Part shown: one piece after another, positions 18,277 to 27,523 of the stretch
Layout: every line of letters begins with the position of its first letter
How positions within the stretch are numbered: the first letter of the stretch is position 1
Assembly: GCA_050117315.1 (NCBI GenBank)
Contig: JASFMY010000055.1
Location: 1 to 37,656, forward strand
Origin: JANQIV01 sp050117315
GTDB lineage: Bacteria; Bacteroidota; Ignavibacteria; Ignavibacteriales; Melioribacteraceae
Direction of reading: 5' to 3'
Length of the DNA stretch: 37,656 nucleotides
The notes under the pieces: model-generated
Database searches by the model: none
The model's input: the letters and a program-made list of their open reading frames with translations, nothing else
What the model was told of the DNA's origin: nothing
Translations under genes and position numbers: made by a program

Positions 18277-19995
18277 TTACTTTATTAAAATCATTTTCTT
18301 CACGCTTAAGAAATCATTGGCTTGAAAACGATAAAAATAAACACCGCTTGATAATTTACTTGCATCAAAAGTTACTGTATAGTTTCCAGCCACTTGTTCA
18401 CCGGAATATAACGTTGCAATTTCTTGACCTAGTTCATTGAATACCTTTAAAGAAACAAAACTGCTCTTAGGAATTGAATAATTTATCTGTGTAGTTGGAT
18501 TGAACGGATTTGGGAAATTTTGAGTAAGAGCGTATTCATTCGGAATTGTTTCATTAGTTTTTTCAACATCAGTTATATCAGCAAATTCATCCTGGGTAGG
18601 TATCATTTCCACATCGAACCAATTCAAATCCCCAAGGGGTTGTCCCTGAGTTGAAGCTGTTAACAAATCACTTGTTGTATATCCAAAATTTAATGCTGCC
18701 GGATCGGGACCATATAAATCTGTAGCTAAATTCGGGAAATACGACGATGTACCAGGTCCGAATGATGGGTCTTTTGAACTTTTGGGCATATAAAAAGGAG
18801 GTAATGTTAATCCCGCATTAAACATGAACCAACCATCATCCATATACTCTTGTGGCGAACCGGGTGCATCAATAAAATCCGGTTCTATAGTTGTGAGAGT
18901 TGCTGCTGACCCAAGTTTATCTATAAAACGTGTGCATGTAGGATCATAATAATGCGATTCGGGATATGCAACCATTGAATCAGGGTAAACTAAAGAAGGA
19001 TCATTCCAAATATTATTATTTCTAATATCAGCTCCTTCAGGCGCAACTAACTGATGAAGATCATCACTATAAGCAGAATCTATGTTGACGATATATCTAG
19101 GTAAAAAGAGTGCTGAGGGTTCCCATACAGGATTTTCCATTCCTATAAAACCAACATTAACTAAAAGGTTATTACGGAATACAAATTTCTTAGCATTCAT
19201 GAAACTAATTACGGCATATCTTGATTTCTCATAATTTGATAGTATACTTACTGAATCCGGATGAACTGTTTTCATCGTTCCGCTATAGGTATGGAAAGTA
19301 CAGTGTTCAATTTTCACATAATTTACTTTTGCTTGTCTTTCAGGTTGCTTTTGCCAGTAATCGGTGTTATAAAATGTACAATTGGAAAAAATAATAGAAT
19401 CCATTTCAACACCATAATGTTGAAGATTCCAACCGTCATTTGGTTCTTCTATATCATAGTTGTTGCTTATAACGGTATTGGTAACTATTAATTTGCCGTT
19501 AATATCATCAAAACGAAGTGATTCCTGCCTGTTGCCGTCAAAACGACACGAATCGATTTTTAAAGTTACGTCTTGAGCTTTAACACGAATAAATCCGTTA
19601 GAACTTTCAATTGGTGGATCGGCATTATTAACACCGCTGAAACAAATACCTGTTACGGTCATGTCATAGCTAATTTCAAATGGTCTTGGAGATTGACCAC
19701 CGCCCACATCAGCATTACCCATTATAATGGGCATATCTCCTGTACCGGTCGCTTTTAATGTCAAATTAAAATTAGGTTTCATAGTTGCGTTATAAAGATA
19801 TATCCCTCCCCGATGAAGGAGATACGTTACATCGGAATGTGTACTGTCACTTTCAATTGCATCTTCCAATGTTCCTGGGGCTCCAGGAGGAACATCAACA
19901 ACAATTTGGGAATAATTTGTCCCATAACTGATTGCTAAAAGGAATACTAAAAGGGATAACTTTTTAAGCTTAGACACAAACAAAAAATTTTTCAT
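18277..19995 (-). CDS. Secreted right-handed beta-helix protein with T9SS sorting domain
   Basis: The ATG at 19995 has GGAG 7-8 bases upstream and is preferred to a GTG at 20007 (572 residues). After a signal peptide ending near NYSQ, residues about 25-340 show repeated short beta strands with Asn-rich turns (KIDSCRFDGN, IVTNTVISNN, IFSNCTFYNT, KIEHCTFHTY, VFRNNLLVN), a right-handed parallel beta-helix as found in polysaccharide lyases and surface glycan-binding proteins. The C-terminus has NFPNPFNPTTQINYSIP ... SSGVYFYRF ... KKMILIK, a T9SS type A signal. It follows the TonB receptor by 75 bases, the place where SusD usually stands, so it may be the surface glycan-binding or cleaving partner of the receptor. 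No catalytic residues are evident. Confidence 0.85.
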   Translation of the reverse strand: MKNFLFVSKLKKLSLLVFLLAISYGTNYSQIVVDVPPGAPGTLEDAIESDSTHSDVTYLLHRGGIYLYNATMKPNFNLTLKATGTGDMPIIMGNADVGGGQSPRPFEISYDMTVTGICFSGVNNADPPIESSNGFIRVKAQDVTLKIDSCRFDGNRQESLRFDDINGKLIVTNTVISNNYDIEEPNDGWNLQHYGVEMDSIIFSNCTFYNTDYWQKQPERQAKVNYVKIEHCTFHTYSGTMKTVHPDSVSILSNYEKSRYAVISFMNAKKFVFRNNLLVNVGFIGMENPVWEPSALFLPRYIVNIDSAYSDDLHQLVAPEGADIRNNNIWNDPSLVYPDSMVAYPESHYYDPTCTRFIDKLGSAATLTTIEPDFIDAPGSPQEYMDDGWFMFNAGLTLPPFYMPKSSKDPSFGPGTSSYFPNLATDLYGPDPAALNFGYTTSDLLTASTQGQPLGDLNWFDVEMIPTQDEFADITDVEKTNETIPNEYALTQNFPNPFNPTTQINYSIPKSSFVSLKVFNELGQEIATLYSGEQVAGNYTVTFDASKLSSGVYFYRFQANDFLSVKKMILIK

Positions 19996-20020
19996 ATTTC
20001 GCTCCACAGTTTATTGTTAT

Positions 20021-20045
20021 TTAAAGGGAAATTTCCCCTTTTTAA
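20021..20045 (-). promoter_or_regulatory. Intercistronic hairpin between receptor and beta-helix genes
   Basis: AAAGGGAAATTTCCCCTTT is an AT/GC palindrome between the receptor stop and the beta-helix start, read on the minus strand as AAAGGGG-AAATT-TCCCTTT. It lies within the short intercistronic gap and could set mRNA stability or attenuate transcription between the two genes. Confidence 0.4.
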
Positions 20046-20070
20046 AGTTTCTAAATAAATACTGATTTAA

Positions 20071-22897
20071 TTATAAATCATATTTAATTCCTAAGTTCAG
20101 ATTCCATTTATATTGATATTCATTCGTAGCATACTTGGGATCATATCTATAGTTTACTTCCATCATATTGTTAAGATTGGTAATCTCACCATAAACAGTT
20201 AAGTTTTCCCAAATATTATATCTTGCAATTGCATCATATCGTATAAATCCCTTTTGATAATAATCGTCTCGTGAAATTGTTCCTACACTTGTTAGTATAT
20301 CCGATTGATAAATGGCAGATACACGACCTGAAAATCCTCCTTTCTCATAACCTAAAGAAACATTTGCAATAGATTTAGACATACCCGGGACAGGTCCTTT
20401 TCTTTCTCCAGATATGTAGGTAGTTGTATAAAGGGGTGGTGGACCAACTTGAGTCTCAACGGTTGGGAAATAGGTGTTTCCATATAATAGTGTAATTAGC
20501 AGAAAGCACTATCCCATCGAATGGAGATGAAAGAAAGCAAAAATTTGTCTGTAAGTCTAATTCAAAACCATAAACTTCTGTAGGATGTCCGGCATTTACG
20601 GGCATGGATAGTGAGTATCCATAATATTGGTCTTCAGAATCCGTTATGTTAATTTCCTGATCATAAGAAACGTCAACTAATTTCTTATAGAAACCGTTTA
20701 TTGAAATGAATCCAGTAATACTTGAATGGTGTGACAAACCAATTTCATAATTATCTGCTTTTGTTATTTTAAGACCTGGATTGCCTGACGATATTGATCT
20801 AGAAGTTCTGTTTATAATGGTTTTGGGAACGAGGTCATTGTAGTTTGGGCGTTTCAAAGCTTTTGTGTATGCAAGCCTTAAAGCAACCTCATCAGTAACC
20901 TGATACTTTACTTGAATATTTGGTAACCAATTTCCATAAGTTACCGAAGTATCAACATTTCTATAGGTGCCGGAATATTCCGTTAAATTATCTGTATACC
21001 TGCCGACATAATAATTACTTGTGTTTTCATATCTAGCCCCTCCGATCACTGTAACTTTCCAAAAATTCAAACGAGACATCAGATAACCTGCGTACACTCT
21101 TTCTATTGCCGAATAATCATCGAGCACAGAAGTAATAAGTGTTGTAAAGGCTTCATCACGATAGGTATCAAAAAGATGCTTTCCTAAGTCTGATTGAAGA
21201 AAGTAAGGGAAGTTAAATCTACCATCCATAAAATCATCAACTTTTATACTATTATCCAAAAATGGTGTTACAATAGGCCCCCCGTTATAAGTCTGAATAT
21301 CAGGATACTCCCGAAGTAGTACCGCATTAATTGGATCGGCACTTCCACTGTAATCTACATTTGTGGAATTTCTTTCCATACCGCGGAAATAGAATCCGGT
21401 TTTTATATTACAAGCTACATTTGTAAATAAAACAAATGGATACTCAACATTTAATTTTCCACCCCAGTTATTTTCCTTGCTCGAAGATGACGAATTGCTA
21501 ACACCTGTAGTCGTCATTTTGGTAAAATCAACTGTGTGTCCAAGAACCATATATTCCGGTCCTTGATCAAGAATTATATCCTTTGGATATCCACCTTGTT
21601 GTAAGAATCGTATCCCAATGTCTTCTGGCTTCTGATTGACAGTTCTCGAACCAGATAGTGTCCAATCGATTTCAAAAATATTGAACAAATTATTTCGACC
21701 ATTAATACTGTTACTCCATATACTTTCCCAAGACTTCCATGTTTCAGTTTTGATATAAAATTTGTATGTAGTCAACGTATAACGCATTGTATAGTCAACA
21801 GGCTTTCTATCTTTTCTTGAAAACAACGAATAAAATTGAATTGTGTTACCAGACGAAAATTCAAAATCCAGATTTAGAGTTCCTCCATAACGACGTCTTG
21901 TTTCGGTTTGATAATTTAGAACAAGAGTACTAGATTCTAACAGTAGGTTCCCATTTTCATCAAATCCGGCATTTGTATAACCTAAATCATATGCATGCGT
22001 TGTATAAGGTTGACTTTCGACAGTACCGGATAATATAACTCCCAATTTGTTGTCATAAAATCTATTACTTACATTACCACTAAATTTATATTGTCCAACA
22101 GCATTTTTTAATCTATTATATCCTGATCTCAGATCTATTTGGCTATGTAGTCCTTCTTGTGCTTTGCGAATCGTAAAATTTACAGTCCCAGCAATAGCAT
22201 CTCCCGGCATATCGGGAGTAAGGGTTTTAAAAACTTCAATCCCCTGTAATTCATTAGAAGATATTATACTTAAATCAGTTGATCTGTTTGAACTTGTTGC
22301 CGGAATTATTTGTCCATTCAAAGTAATATTAGCATAAGATGGATCTAAACCTCTAATAAGTACTCTTTGAGCCTCTCCTGCACTTCTTTTAATTGCAATT
22401 CCAGGCAGTCTTCCAACTGATTCGGCAGCATTATTATCAGGTAGATCTCTAATTCTCTCTTGAGACACAACGTTAACAATATTATCCGAAGATAATTGCT
22501 TATTTATTGCAGCAGTTTGTCCTTGTAATTGCCCTGTGATTACTACTTCTTTCCCTAATATATCAGCAGGAGAGAGTGAAACATTTATTTCAACTGTAGA
22601 ATTTGTTTTTACAGAAACAGACACTGTATCGGCTTGATACCCTAAGTAAGAAAAAATCACCGAATGATTACCAACCGGTATATTCAGCAATTGATAAAAA
22701 CCCTTCACATTACTCGATGTACCAACAGTGATTTGTTGAATAAAAATATTTGCATTTGGCAAAGGTAAGTTGGTCTGTGCATCCTTTACTTCTCCCCTTA
22801 TTGATCCGGTTTGAGCAGATACAATTTCAAACGGTAATATCAGCACGGTCAGTACTAAATAGATAAATACTATAGGCCTTTTGTAATTATCACCCAT
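20071..22897 (-). CDS. TonB-dependent outer-membrane receptor, interrupted by one frameshift
   Basis: Starts at ATG 22897 with AAGGAGG. A signal peptide ends near VSAQ; then a carboxypeptidase-regulatory-like domain (about 30-115, GSIRGEVKDAQTNLPLPNAN), a plug (about 135-250, LPDNNAAESVGRLPGIAIKR; RGLDPSYANITLNG) and a long beta-barrel. The first frame stops at 20456 (ANYTIIWKHLFPNR), but a second frame continues at once with YFPTVETQVGPPPLYTTT and runs to 20071 through GMSKSIANVSLGYEKGGFSG to the terminal strand NLNLGIKYDL. One base gained or lost near 20463-20480 reunites about 940 residues. The plug style is that of TIGR01782-type receptors rather than SusC, and no SusD is adjacent. It likely imports glycan fragments. 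The frameshift may be real or a sequencing error; if real, the barrel cannot close. Confidence 0.88.
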
Positions 22898-22980
22898 TTT
22901 TATTGCCTCCTTTTAATTATTATTTGAATCAAAAACTTGCTTTTATTACTGCTTGCGCACAGTGACTCACATTTCATATT

Positions 22981-23008
22981 ATTACTAAGTCTAAATTACT
23001 AAGTCTAA
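22981..23008. repeat. Perfect 14-bp tandem direct repeat upstream of the receptor gene
   Basis: ATTACTAAGTCTAA occurs twice in direct succession, about 84-111 bases upstream of the receptor ATG. Position and tandem form fit an operator or activator site. Confidence 0.65.
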
Positions 23009-23343
23009 AAGGCTATTTAATCACTCAATCCGTTTCTTAACCTGGGAATCATATTTAACCAAATCATCTTGTTCATGAATTTATAAATGACCATTCAAAG
23101 TCGGATGATTTTTATTAAAACAAACATGACATAGCTAAAACAACAAGAAGATTAAATTTCATAGAAAATGTTGAAAAAACGTTATTTCTTTTTATACAAA
23201 TCATTGATTTGTTTACTTATTTTGTATTTTAAAATTGATTTGATGATTTCATTAGGAAACTTTTCAAATAATTTTTGTATTTTATTACAAATTTTTTAAA
23301 AGATTTCTGTGTGTAAACATAATTTTGTGCAAAAAAAATAAAA

Positions 23344-23391
23344 GTAAAAAACATGTTTTTTACAAAGTTTTCACAATGTTTAGACAATGTT
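23344..23391. promoter_or_regulatory. 20-bp palindrome overlapping helically phased direct repeats (candidate operator)
   Basis: GTAAAAAACATGTTTTTTAC at 23344-23363 is a perfect palindrome. ACAAAGTT (23362), ACAATGTT (23373) and ACAATGTT (23384) recur exactly every 11 bases, and ACATGTTT at 23351 keeps the same phase. Repeats spaced by one helical turn are what winged-helix proteins of the OmpR/CadC type bind. The array ends about 75 bases before the regulator start. Confidence 0.6.
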
Positions 23392-23465
23392 AAAAACAAT
23401 TTTTAAAGGATAATTTTACCTGACATAGCAAAATAATTTCAACTTTTGTTTCAAGGCATTGTACA

Positions 23466-24710
23466 GTGATTGACCACGAAGAATTAGAAAAAATATTACA
23501 AAAAATTTTTTCGAGCGATTATTTTTCAAGTAAATTTGACAGAAAATTACTGCAATATTTAATTGATGCTACCCTTAATTCACGAGTACTAAAAGAAACT
23601 GATATTGCAAAGGAACTTTTTCAGAGAGACGAAGATTTTAATCCTTCCGATTCTTCAATAGTACGGTCTCATATGTATTCACTAAGAAAAAAACTTGGGA
23701 CTTATTATATTTCGGAAGGATTAGAAGATCAGATTAGATTATCTATACCAAAAGGGCATTATAAAGTTGAATTTATCAGTAAACCCAAACCAATACCTCA
23801 AAAAACAAATAAGTTAAAACCTTATTATATCCCAGCAATTATAATTTTTATTTTATTGTTTTTTGTTATTTACTTTTGGCAAGAGTCATCAAATTTAAAA
23901 AATGATAGACAAACATTTTTTATTGTTGATACTTCCAACATAATTTGGTCGGATTTCCTAAACTCTAAATTACCCACCTTACTTGTAATCGGAGATTATT
24001 ATGTTTATCAAAAGCCGCATGAAAAGAAAGAAAGAGAAATATTTCTGAGAAATACTGAGATTAATTCAAACAAAGATCTAGAATTATACTTAAGAACACA
24101 TCCAGAAGAAAAAAATATTATATCCAAAACATCACTCACTTATTTAGGATCAGAAGTCCCAGCAATAGTTACAAAACTAACTAAAGTGTTTAGAGGTGAT
24201 GAAAACAAACTTAAAATTATATTGGGCTCTGAATTAACATGGGGAGAGATAAAAAGAAATAATATTATTTTTATTGGTAGTCCAAAAACTATTGGAATGA
24301 TGCATTTTTTTATTAAAAATTTAAGATATAAAATAAGCATTTTTCCTAACAGGATTTTTTACACACCTAATTATAAAGATACTGTCGAAACTTTCCCTTT
24401 AGAATCCCGATATAAAACCGGTTTTCAAGATGATTATTCATATATGGCAAAATTTCAAACTGCTAATAAAAATTGTATTATGCTTATAGTCTCATTTTCA
24501 TCTTTTGGTAAAGCTGAGATATTGAATCATTTAGTTTCACCAACATTCTCAAGAGAACTAAAAGAAAAAAATTTTATTCAAAATGAGATGCCACCCTACT
24601 TCGAAATATTATTTAAGATTCATGGTATTGGTAGGAATGGCTTAAATACAAACGTTATCCATTTCGATGAGATCAATTCAAAGGTTTTTTTAGAAAATAA
24701 TCATCAATAA
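23466..24710 (+). CDS. Membrane-anchored winged-helix one-component regulator
   Basis: 414 residues from a GTG start preceded by AAGG at suitable distance. Residues 1-105 match the winged-helix domain found in some adenylate-cyclase/TPR-type regulators: LLQYLIDATLNSR ... KELFQRDEDFNPSDSSIVRS, then SLRKKLGTYYISEG and RLSIPKGHYKVEF. A single transmembrane helix follows (about 120-138), then about 275 residues outside the cytoplasm (by the single-span topology) with no recognised domain, presumably the sensor. The architecture is CadC/ToxR-like, DNA binding directly coupled to a periplasmic sensor. It is divergent from the TonB receptor operon, so control of that operon is the natural inference. 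It is not a hybrid two-component system, SusR or ECF/anti-sigma pair, the usual regulators of such loci. Codon use and AT content match its surroundings. Confidence 0.8.
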   Translation: MIDHEELEKILQKIFSSDYFSSKFDRKLLQYLIDATLNSRVLKETDIAKELFQRDEDFNPSDSSIVRSHMYSLRKKLGTYYISEGLEDQIRLSIPKGHYKVEFISKPKPIPQKTNKLKPYYIPAIIIFILLFFVIYFWQESSNLKNDRQTFFIVDTSNIIWSDFLNSKLPTLLVIGDYYVYQKPHEKKEREIFLRNTEINSNKDLELYLRTHPEEKNIISKTSLTYLGSEVPAIVTKLTKVFRGDENKLKIILGSELTWGEIKRNNIIFIGSPKTIGMMHFFIKNLRYKISIFPNRIFYTPNYKDTVETFPLESRYKTGFQDDYSYMAKFQTANKNCIMLIVSFSSFGKAEILNHLVSPTFSRELKEKNFIQNEMPPYFEILFKIHGIGRNGLNTNVIHFDEINSKVFLENNHQ

Positions 24711-24780
24711 ATCTCTTTTTAAAAATAAAAAAACTTAATAATATAAGTCTATTCTACTACGTTTTCCCATCTACATATAT

Positions 24781-24893
24781 ACTTGTTGCAAATTGGTTTT
24801 GGGATTTAGTTTTTTTTTAGAACTCACCTAAATCCTCTCTTAAAAAGAGAGGATTTTATGGCAAAATACCAAAACCAATTTGGCTTGTGTATA
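24781..24893 (-). repeat. MITE-like element, copy B
   Basis: Inverted copy of 12616-12760 with terminal repeats CAAATTGGTTTTGGGATTT (24789-24807) and AATACCAAAACCAATTTGG (24866-24884). Its centre is a short hairpin CCTCTCTTAAAAAGAGAGG instead of the REP palindrome of copy A. It lies 70 bases after the regulator stop and directly beside the IS5 remnant. Confidence 0.8.
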
Positions 24894-24900
24894 TTCATTA

Positions 24901-25864
24901 AGGGCATCTCTAAAAACCGATAAATGGCAGCAACTGTTCACATTTTCTTTAATTTCAGTAAAAATGGATAGTTATAAGGTTATTTTGTCTATTGATGTGC
25001 TTAATTACTTGTCAATACAAGCCTTTCAAACTCTTTTTTGCTCTGAATCGAGCTATAGTCAAAACTATGCGGTTTTCACCTCCGCCTTCTTTTGATAATA
25101 TACAAATTATTTTATATTGTAGAGCAGATTCCTTAACCCGATTTTGACTTTTGCTCTTTGAATTCCTATTGTACGAACTATATCTTCTTGCGTCATCTGT
25201 TTGATCGACGCGAATACATGTTCAACTCTTGCCCGATGCTCTATTCTTCTGAATTTGCTTCTTTGTTAACGGTTTGTATCTCTCCTTTCTTTATTTCTTT
25301 GTTCTCCACTCTACTGTTTCGCTGCTTTGGCGATTCTACTATACTCCTATCAAGTATTTTTCCTTTGTTTAGAATCATTTTATTCTTTTTCAATTCTTTC
25401 TTGAACCTATCAAATAATTTTTTAGCGATCCTCTTTTCCTTCAATTTGTCTCAAAATAACCAAATCGTTTTACTGTCGGGGACTTTTTCGTATGTTCTTA
25501 ATCCTAAAAAACGCATAAAACTAAAGCGGTCAGTGATTTGAAATTCTATCTGATCGTTACTTAGACCAAAGTTTTCTTGCAGTAATAATATCTTGAACAT
25601 TAGTATGTAATCAAATACTGGTCTCCCGCCTGTACCTTTGGCTTCTTTGTTAAATGCTTTCTTGAGGATAGGCAAAAATATTTCCAATTAATTTGTCTGT
25701 TTAATTTTTCCAAAAGATCGCCTAATTGACTTATACGATCCAGTTTTTCTTCTTCAAAGAAGCCAGGTTGTTTCTTATTCATATCTTTTAGTATTCTTTA
25801 TTATCAAATTTGCCTCACTTTAACTATATATCGCAACTTTTGCTTGGGTTTTTAGAGGTTCCCT
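24901..25864 (-). mobile_element. Degenerate IS5-family insertion sequence
   Basis: Terminal inverted repeats AGGGCATCTCTAAAAACC (24901-24918) and, inverted, AGGGAACCTCTAAAAACC (25847-25864) agree at 16 of 18 positions. TA on both sides (24899-24900 and 25865-25866) is a possible target duplication. The transposase inside is broken. From about 24919 to 25106 there is no gene, only the transposase 3' side and IS end. The element separates the regulator from the frameshifted sulfatase. Confidence 0.85.
25107..25782 (-). pseudogene. IS5-family transposase, multiply disrupted
   Basis: Starting at ATG 25782: KKQPGFFEEEKLDRISQLGD ... NRQINW, then a one-base shift near 25690 to EIFLPILKKAFNKEAKGTGG, RPVFDYILMFKILLLQ and QIEFQITDRFSFMRFLGL, all typical of the IS5 N-terminal domain. 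After DSKTIWLF there is an in-frame TGA (25451-25453) where the family has Arg (WLFRD), so a nonsense change. The frame resumes as DKLKEKRIAKKLFDRF ... SPKQRNSR, then shifts near 25250 into RRIEHRARVEHVFASIKQMT ... RTIGIQRAKVKIGLRNLLYNIK. The Glu of RVEHVF is the DDE glutamate, but the central part with the second Asp is missing, roughly 100 residues. It cannot encode an active transposase. Confidence 0.88.
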
Positions 25865-25871
25865 TATGTAT

Positions 25872-27523
25872 TCATCGAAGTTTTGTGTTTAATTTCGATA
25901 TTTCATATTTGGAATTGTATTTGCCCTGTTCTTTGAAACCCGGGAACTGCCTCATTCTCATAAATCGAGGATAACTCTCAAAAATATCTCCATACCCCAG
26001 CATTCGCGGATCACCTTGTTCAGTTAAAACTTCTTCCAGTTCATTGCTTAATTGATTTTTTATTTCTTGCATATCTTTATTATCAGCTAAATTATGGAGA
26101 CACTCAGGATCAATAAGAATATTATACAATTCCTCTACAGGACGCTTGGCGAAAGCGGCATCAAATAAATCCTCGTATTTTTTTTTGTTATTAATCATAT
26201 ATGTTTTTGTTGGTGATTCGTCAATATCGTAATATCCCTCTCCTCTTGATTCCGACTTTGAATTTAAGATTTCGTCTGTAGGCGGATTACCGGCAGGCCA
26301 TCTTTCCGGTTTAAAATTTCTTACATACAAATATTTTTCTGTTCTTACTGCTCTACACGGATAGCCGAAGTTATCGGGACGAGCATGTGTATGTCTTTCA
26401 CGTCCGTTATAAACCCGGTTCCTATTTGGATCAATCAAGCCGCTTTTATCAGACAGTAATAAAAAGGTAATAAACTTTTCCCGGTAACACCTGACGGCAC
26501 TTCCAGACCGGCTGCTTCCAAAAAAGTTGGAGCAAAATCTATAAAGCTTACTAAATCATCTACAGAACGCCCATCCTCTATTTTTGCCGGCCATGAAATT
26601 GCCAAAGGCATATGTGTTCCGAATTCATAGTCATTTGCTTTGGCTTTGGGGAACGGCATACCGTTATCACTTGTTACTACCACAATCGTATTTTCCAGCT
26701 CGCCACGTTTTTCAAGTTGATCAAGCATAAGTCCAAGATGTTTATCAAACCATTCTATTTCCAGGGCATAATCCAAAATATCGGATTTTACTTCCGGTGT
26801 ATTCGGGAGAAATGAAGGAACCTTTACGTCTTCAGGATTTTTACCTGCTCTTATACCGGAACCTTCTTCATATTCGCGATGAGGTTCTTTTCCACCATAC
26901 CAAAAATAAAAAGGTGTTCCTTTAGGTCTTTGACTCAAAAAATCTTCAAAGTTTTTTGCATAATCAATATCACGAATACCTGTTGTTGGTGTATCATTAG
27001 TTTTGAATTTACTGAATTCTTTCCCGGCCGGATTTTTCTTCCACCCGCTAATTTCCCAATTCCCCGGGGACCATCCTTTAGCTGTAAAACCAACAAAGTA
27101 ACCGGATTTCTCAAGAAGTTCGGTATAAACAGAAAATTTTCTAGGGGAAAGACTACCGTGTGTTCCGGCTTCTTCCAACTGCCAAATATTTCTTCCGGTT
27201 AAAATAGCCGCGCGGGAAGGCGAACATTGAGGAGCAGCGCAGAAAGTATTCTTAAAGAGCACACCTCTATCAGCAACTCTGTGGAAGTTAGGTGTATGAA
27301 GATAATTACCTTTGGAATTAGTTAAATACTGCCATGTTTGATCATCGGAAATAACAAACAAAATATTCGGTCTGGAATTTTTGGTTTGAGGTGAACAAGC
27401 TAAATACTGGCTTGCTATTAACGCACATGAAGCAGTTGTAATATTTCTAATGAATCTTTCTTCTTCTTTCCATAATACAATAACCAATTTATTTACAAAC
27501 AAGTTTATACTTCTTTGCAGCAT
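25872..27523 (-). CDS. S1 sulfatase (sulfamidase-like), interrupted by a frameshift
   Basis: Two frames make one protein of about 550 residues: 27523-26435 (through VTGKSLLPF) and 26438-25872 (LIDPNRNRVYNGRERHTHARPDN to the end). They join if one base in the T-rich run near 26445-26475 is removed, giving LLPFLLLSDKSGLIDPNRN. The signature C-S-P-S-R-A-A-I-L-T-G has the formylglycine Cys100; FVISDDQTWQYL and VVTSDNGMPFPKAKANDYEFG supply further family motifs. The GWSPGNWEISGWKKNPAG region is typical of N-sulfoglucosamine sulfohydrolase-like S1 members, a substrate suggestion only. The N-terminus holds a lipobox-like YLACS. The start is doubtful: an ATG at 27473 is out of frame and would give MERRRFIRN after loss of one A, suggesting a second slip. 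Confidence 0.85.

Larger units (their letters stand above)
22898..23465. promoter_or_regulatory. Divergent regulatory region between the receptor operon and the membrane regulator
   Basis: 568 very AT-rich bases with no gene. They hold a 14-bp tandem repeat (22981-23008), a 17-bp inverted repeat (23196-23212), a 20-bp perfect palindrome (23344-23363) and three to four direct repeats in 11-bp phase (23351-23391). The receptor gene fires left, the regulator gene fires right. No standard promoter consensus was clear to me. Confidence 0.7.

Noticed and set aside
20071..22897. SusC/SusD-type polysaccharide importer
   Set aside because: The receptor plug style is not SusC, and no SusD-like lipoprotein is next to it; the neighbour is a T9SS beta-helix.
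24880..25541. Plus-strand frames of 71 and 127 codons in the IS region
   Set aside because: They are antisense to the IS5 transposase remnant, which explains this sequence fully.
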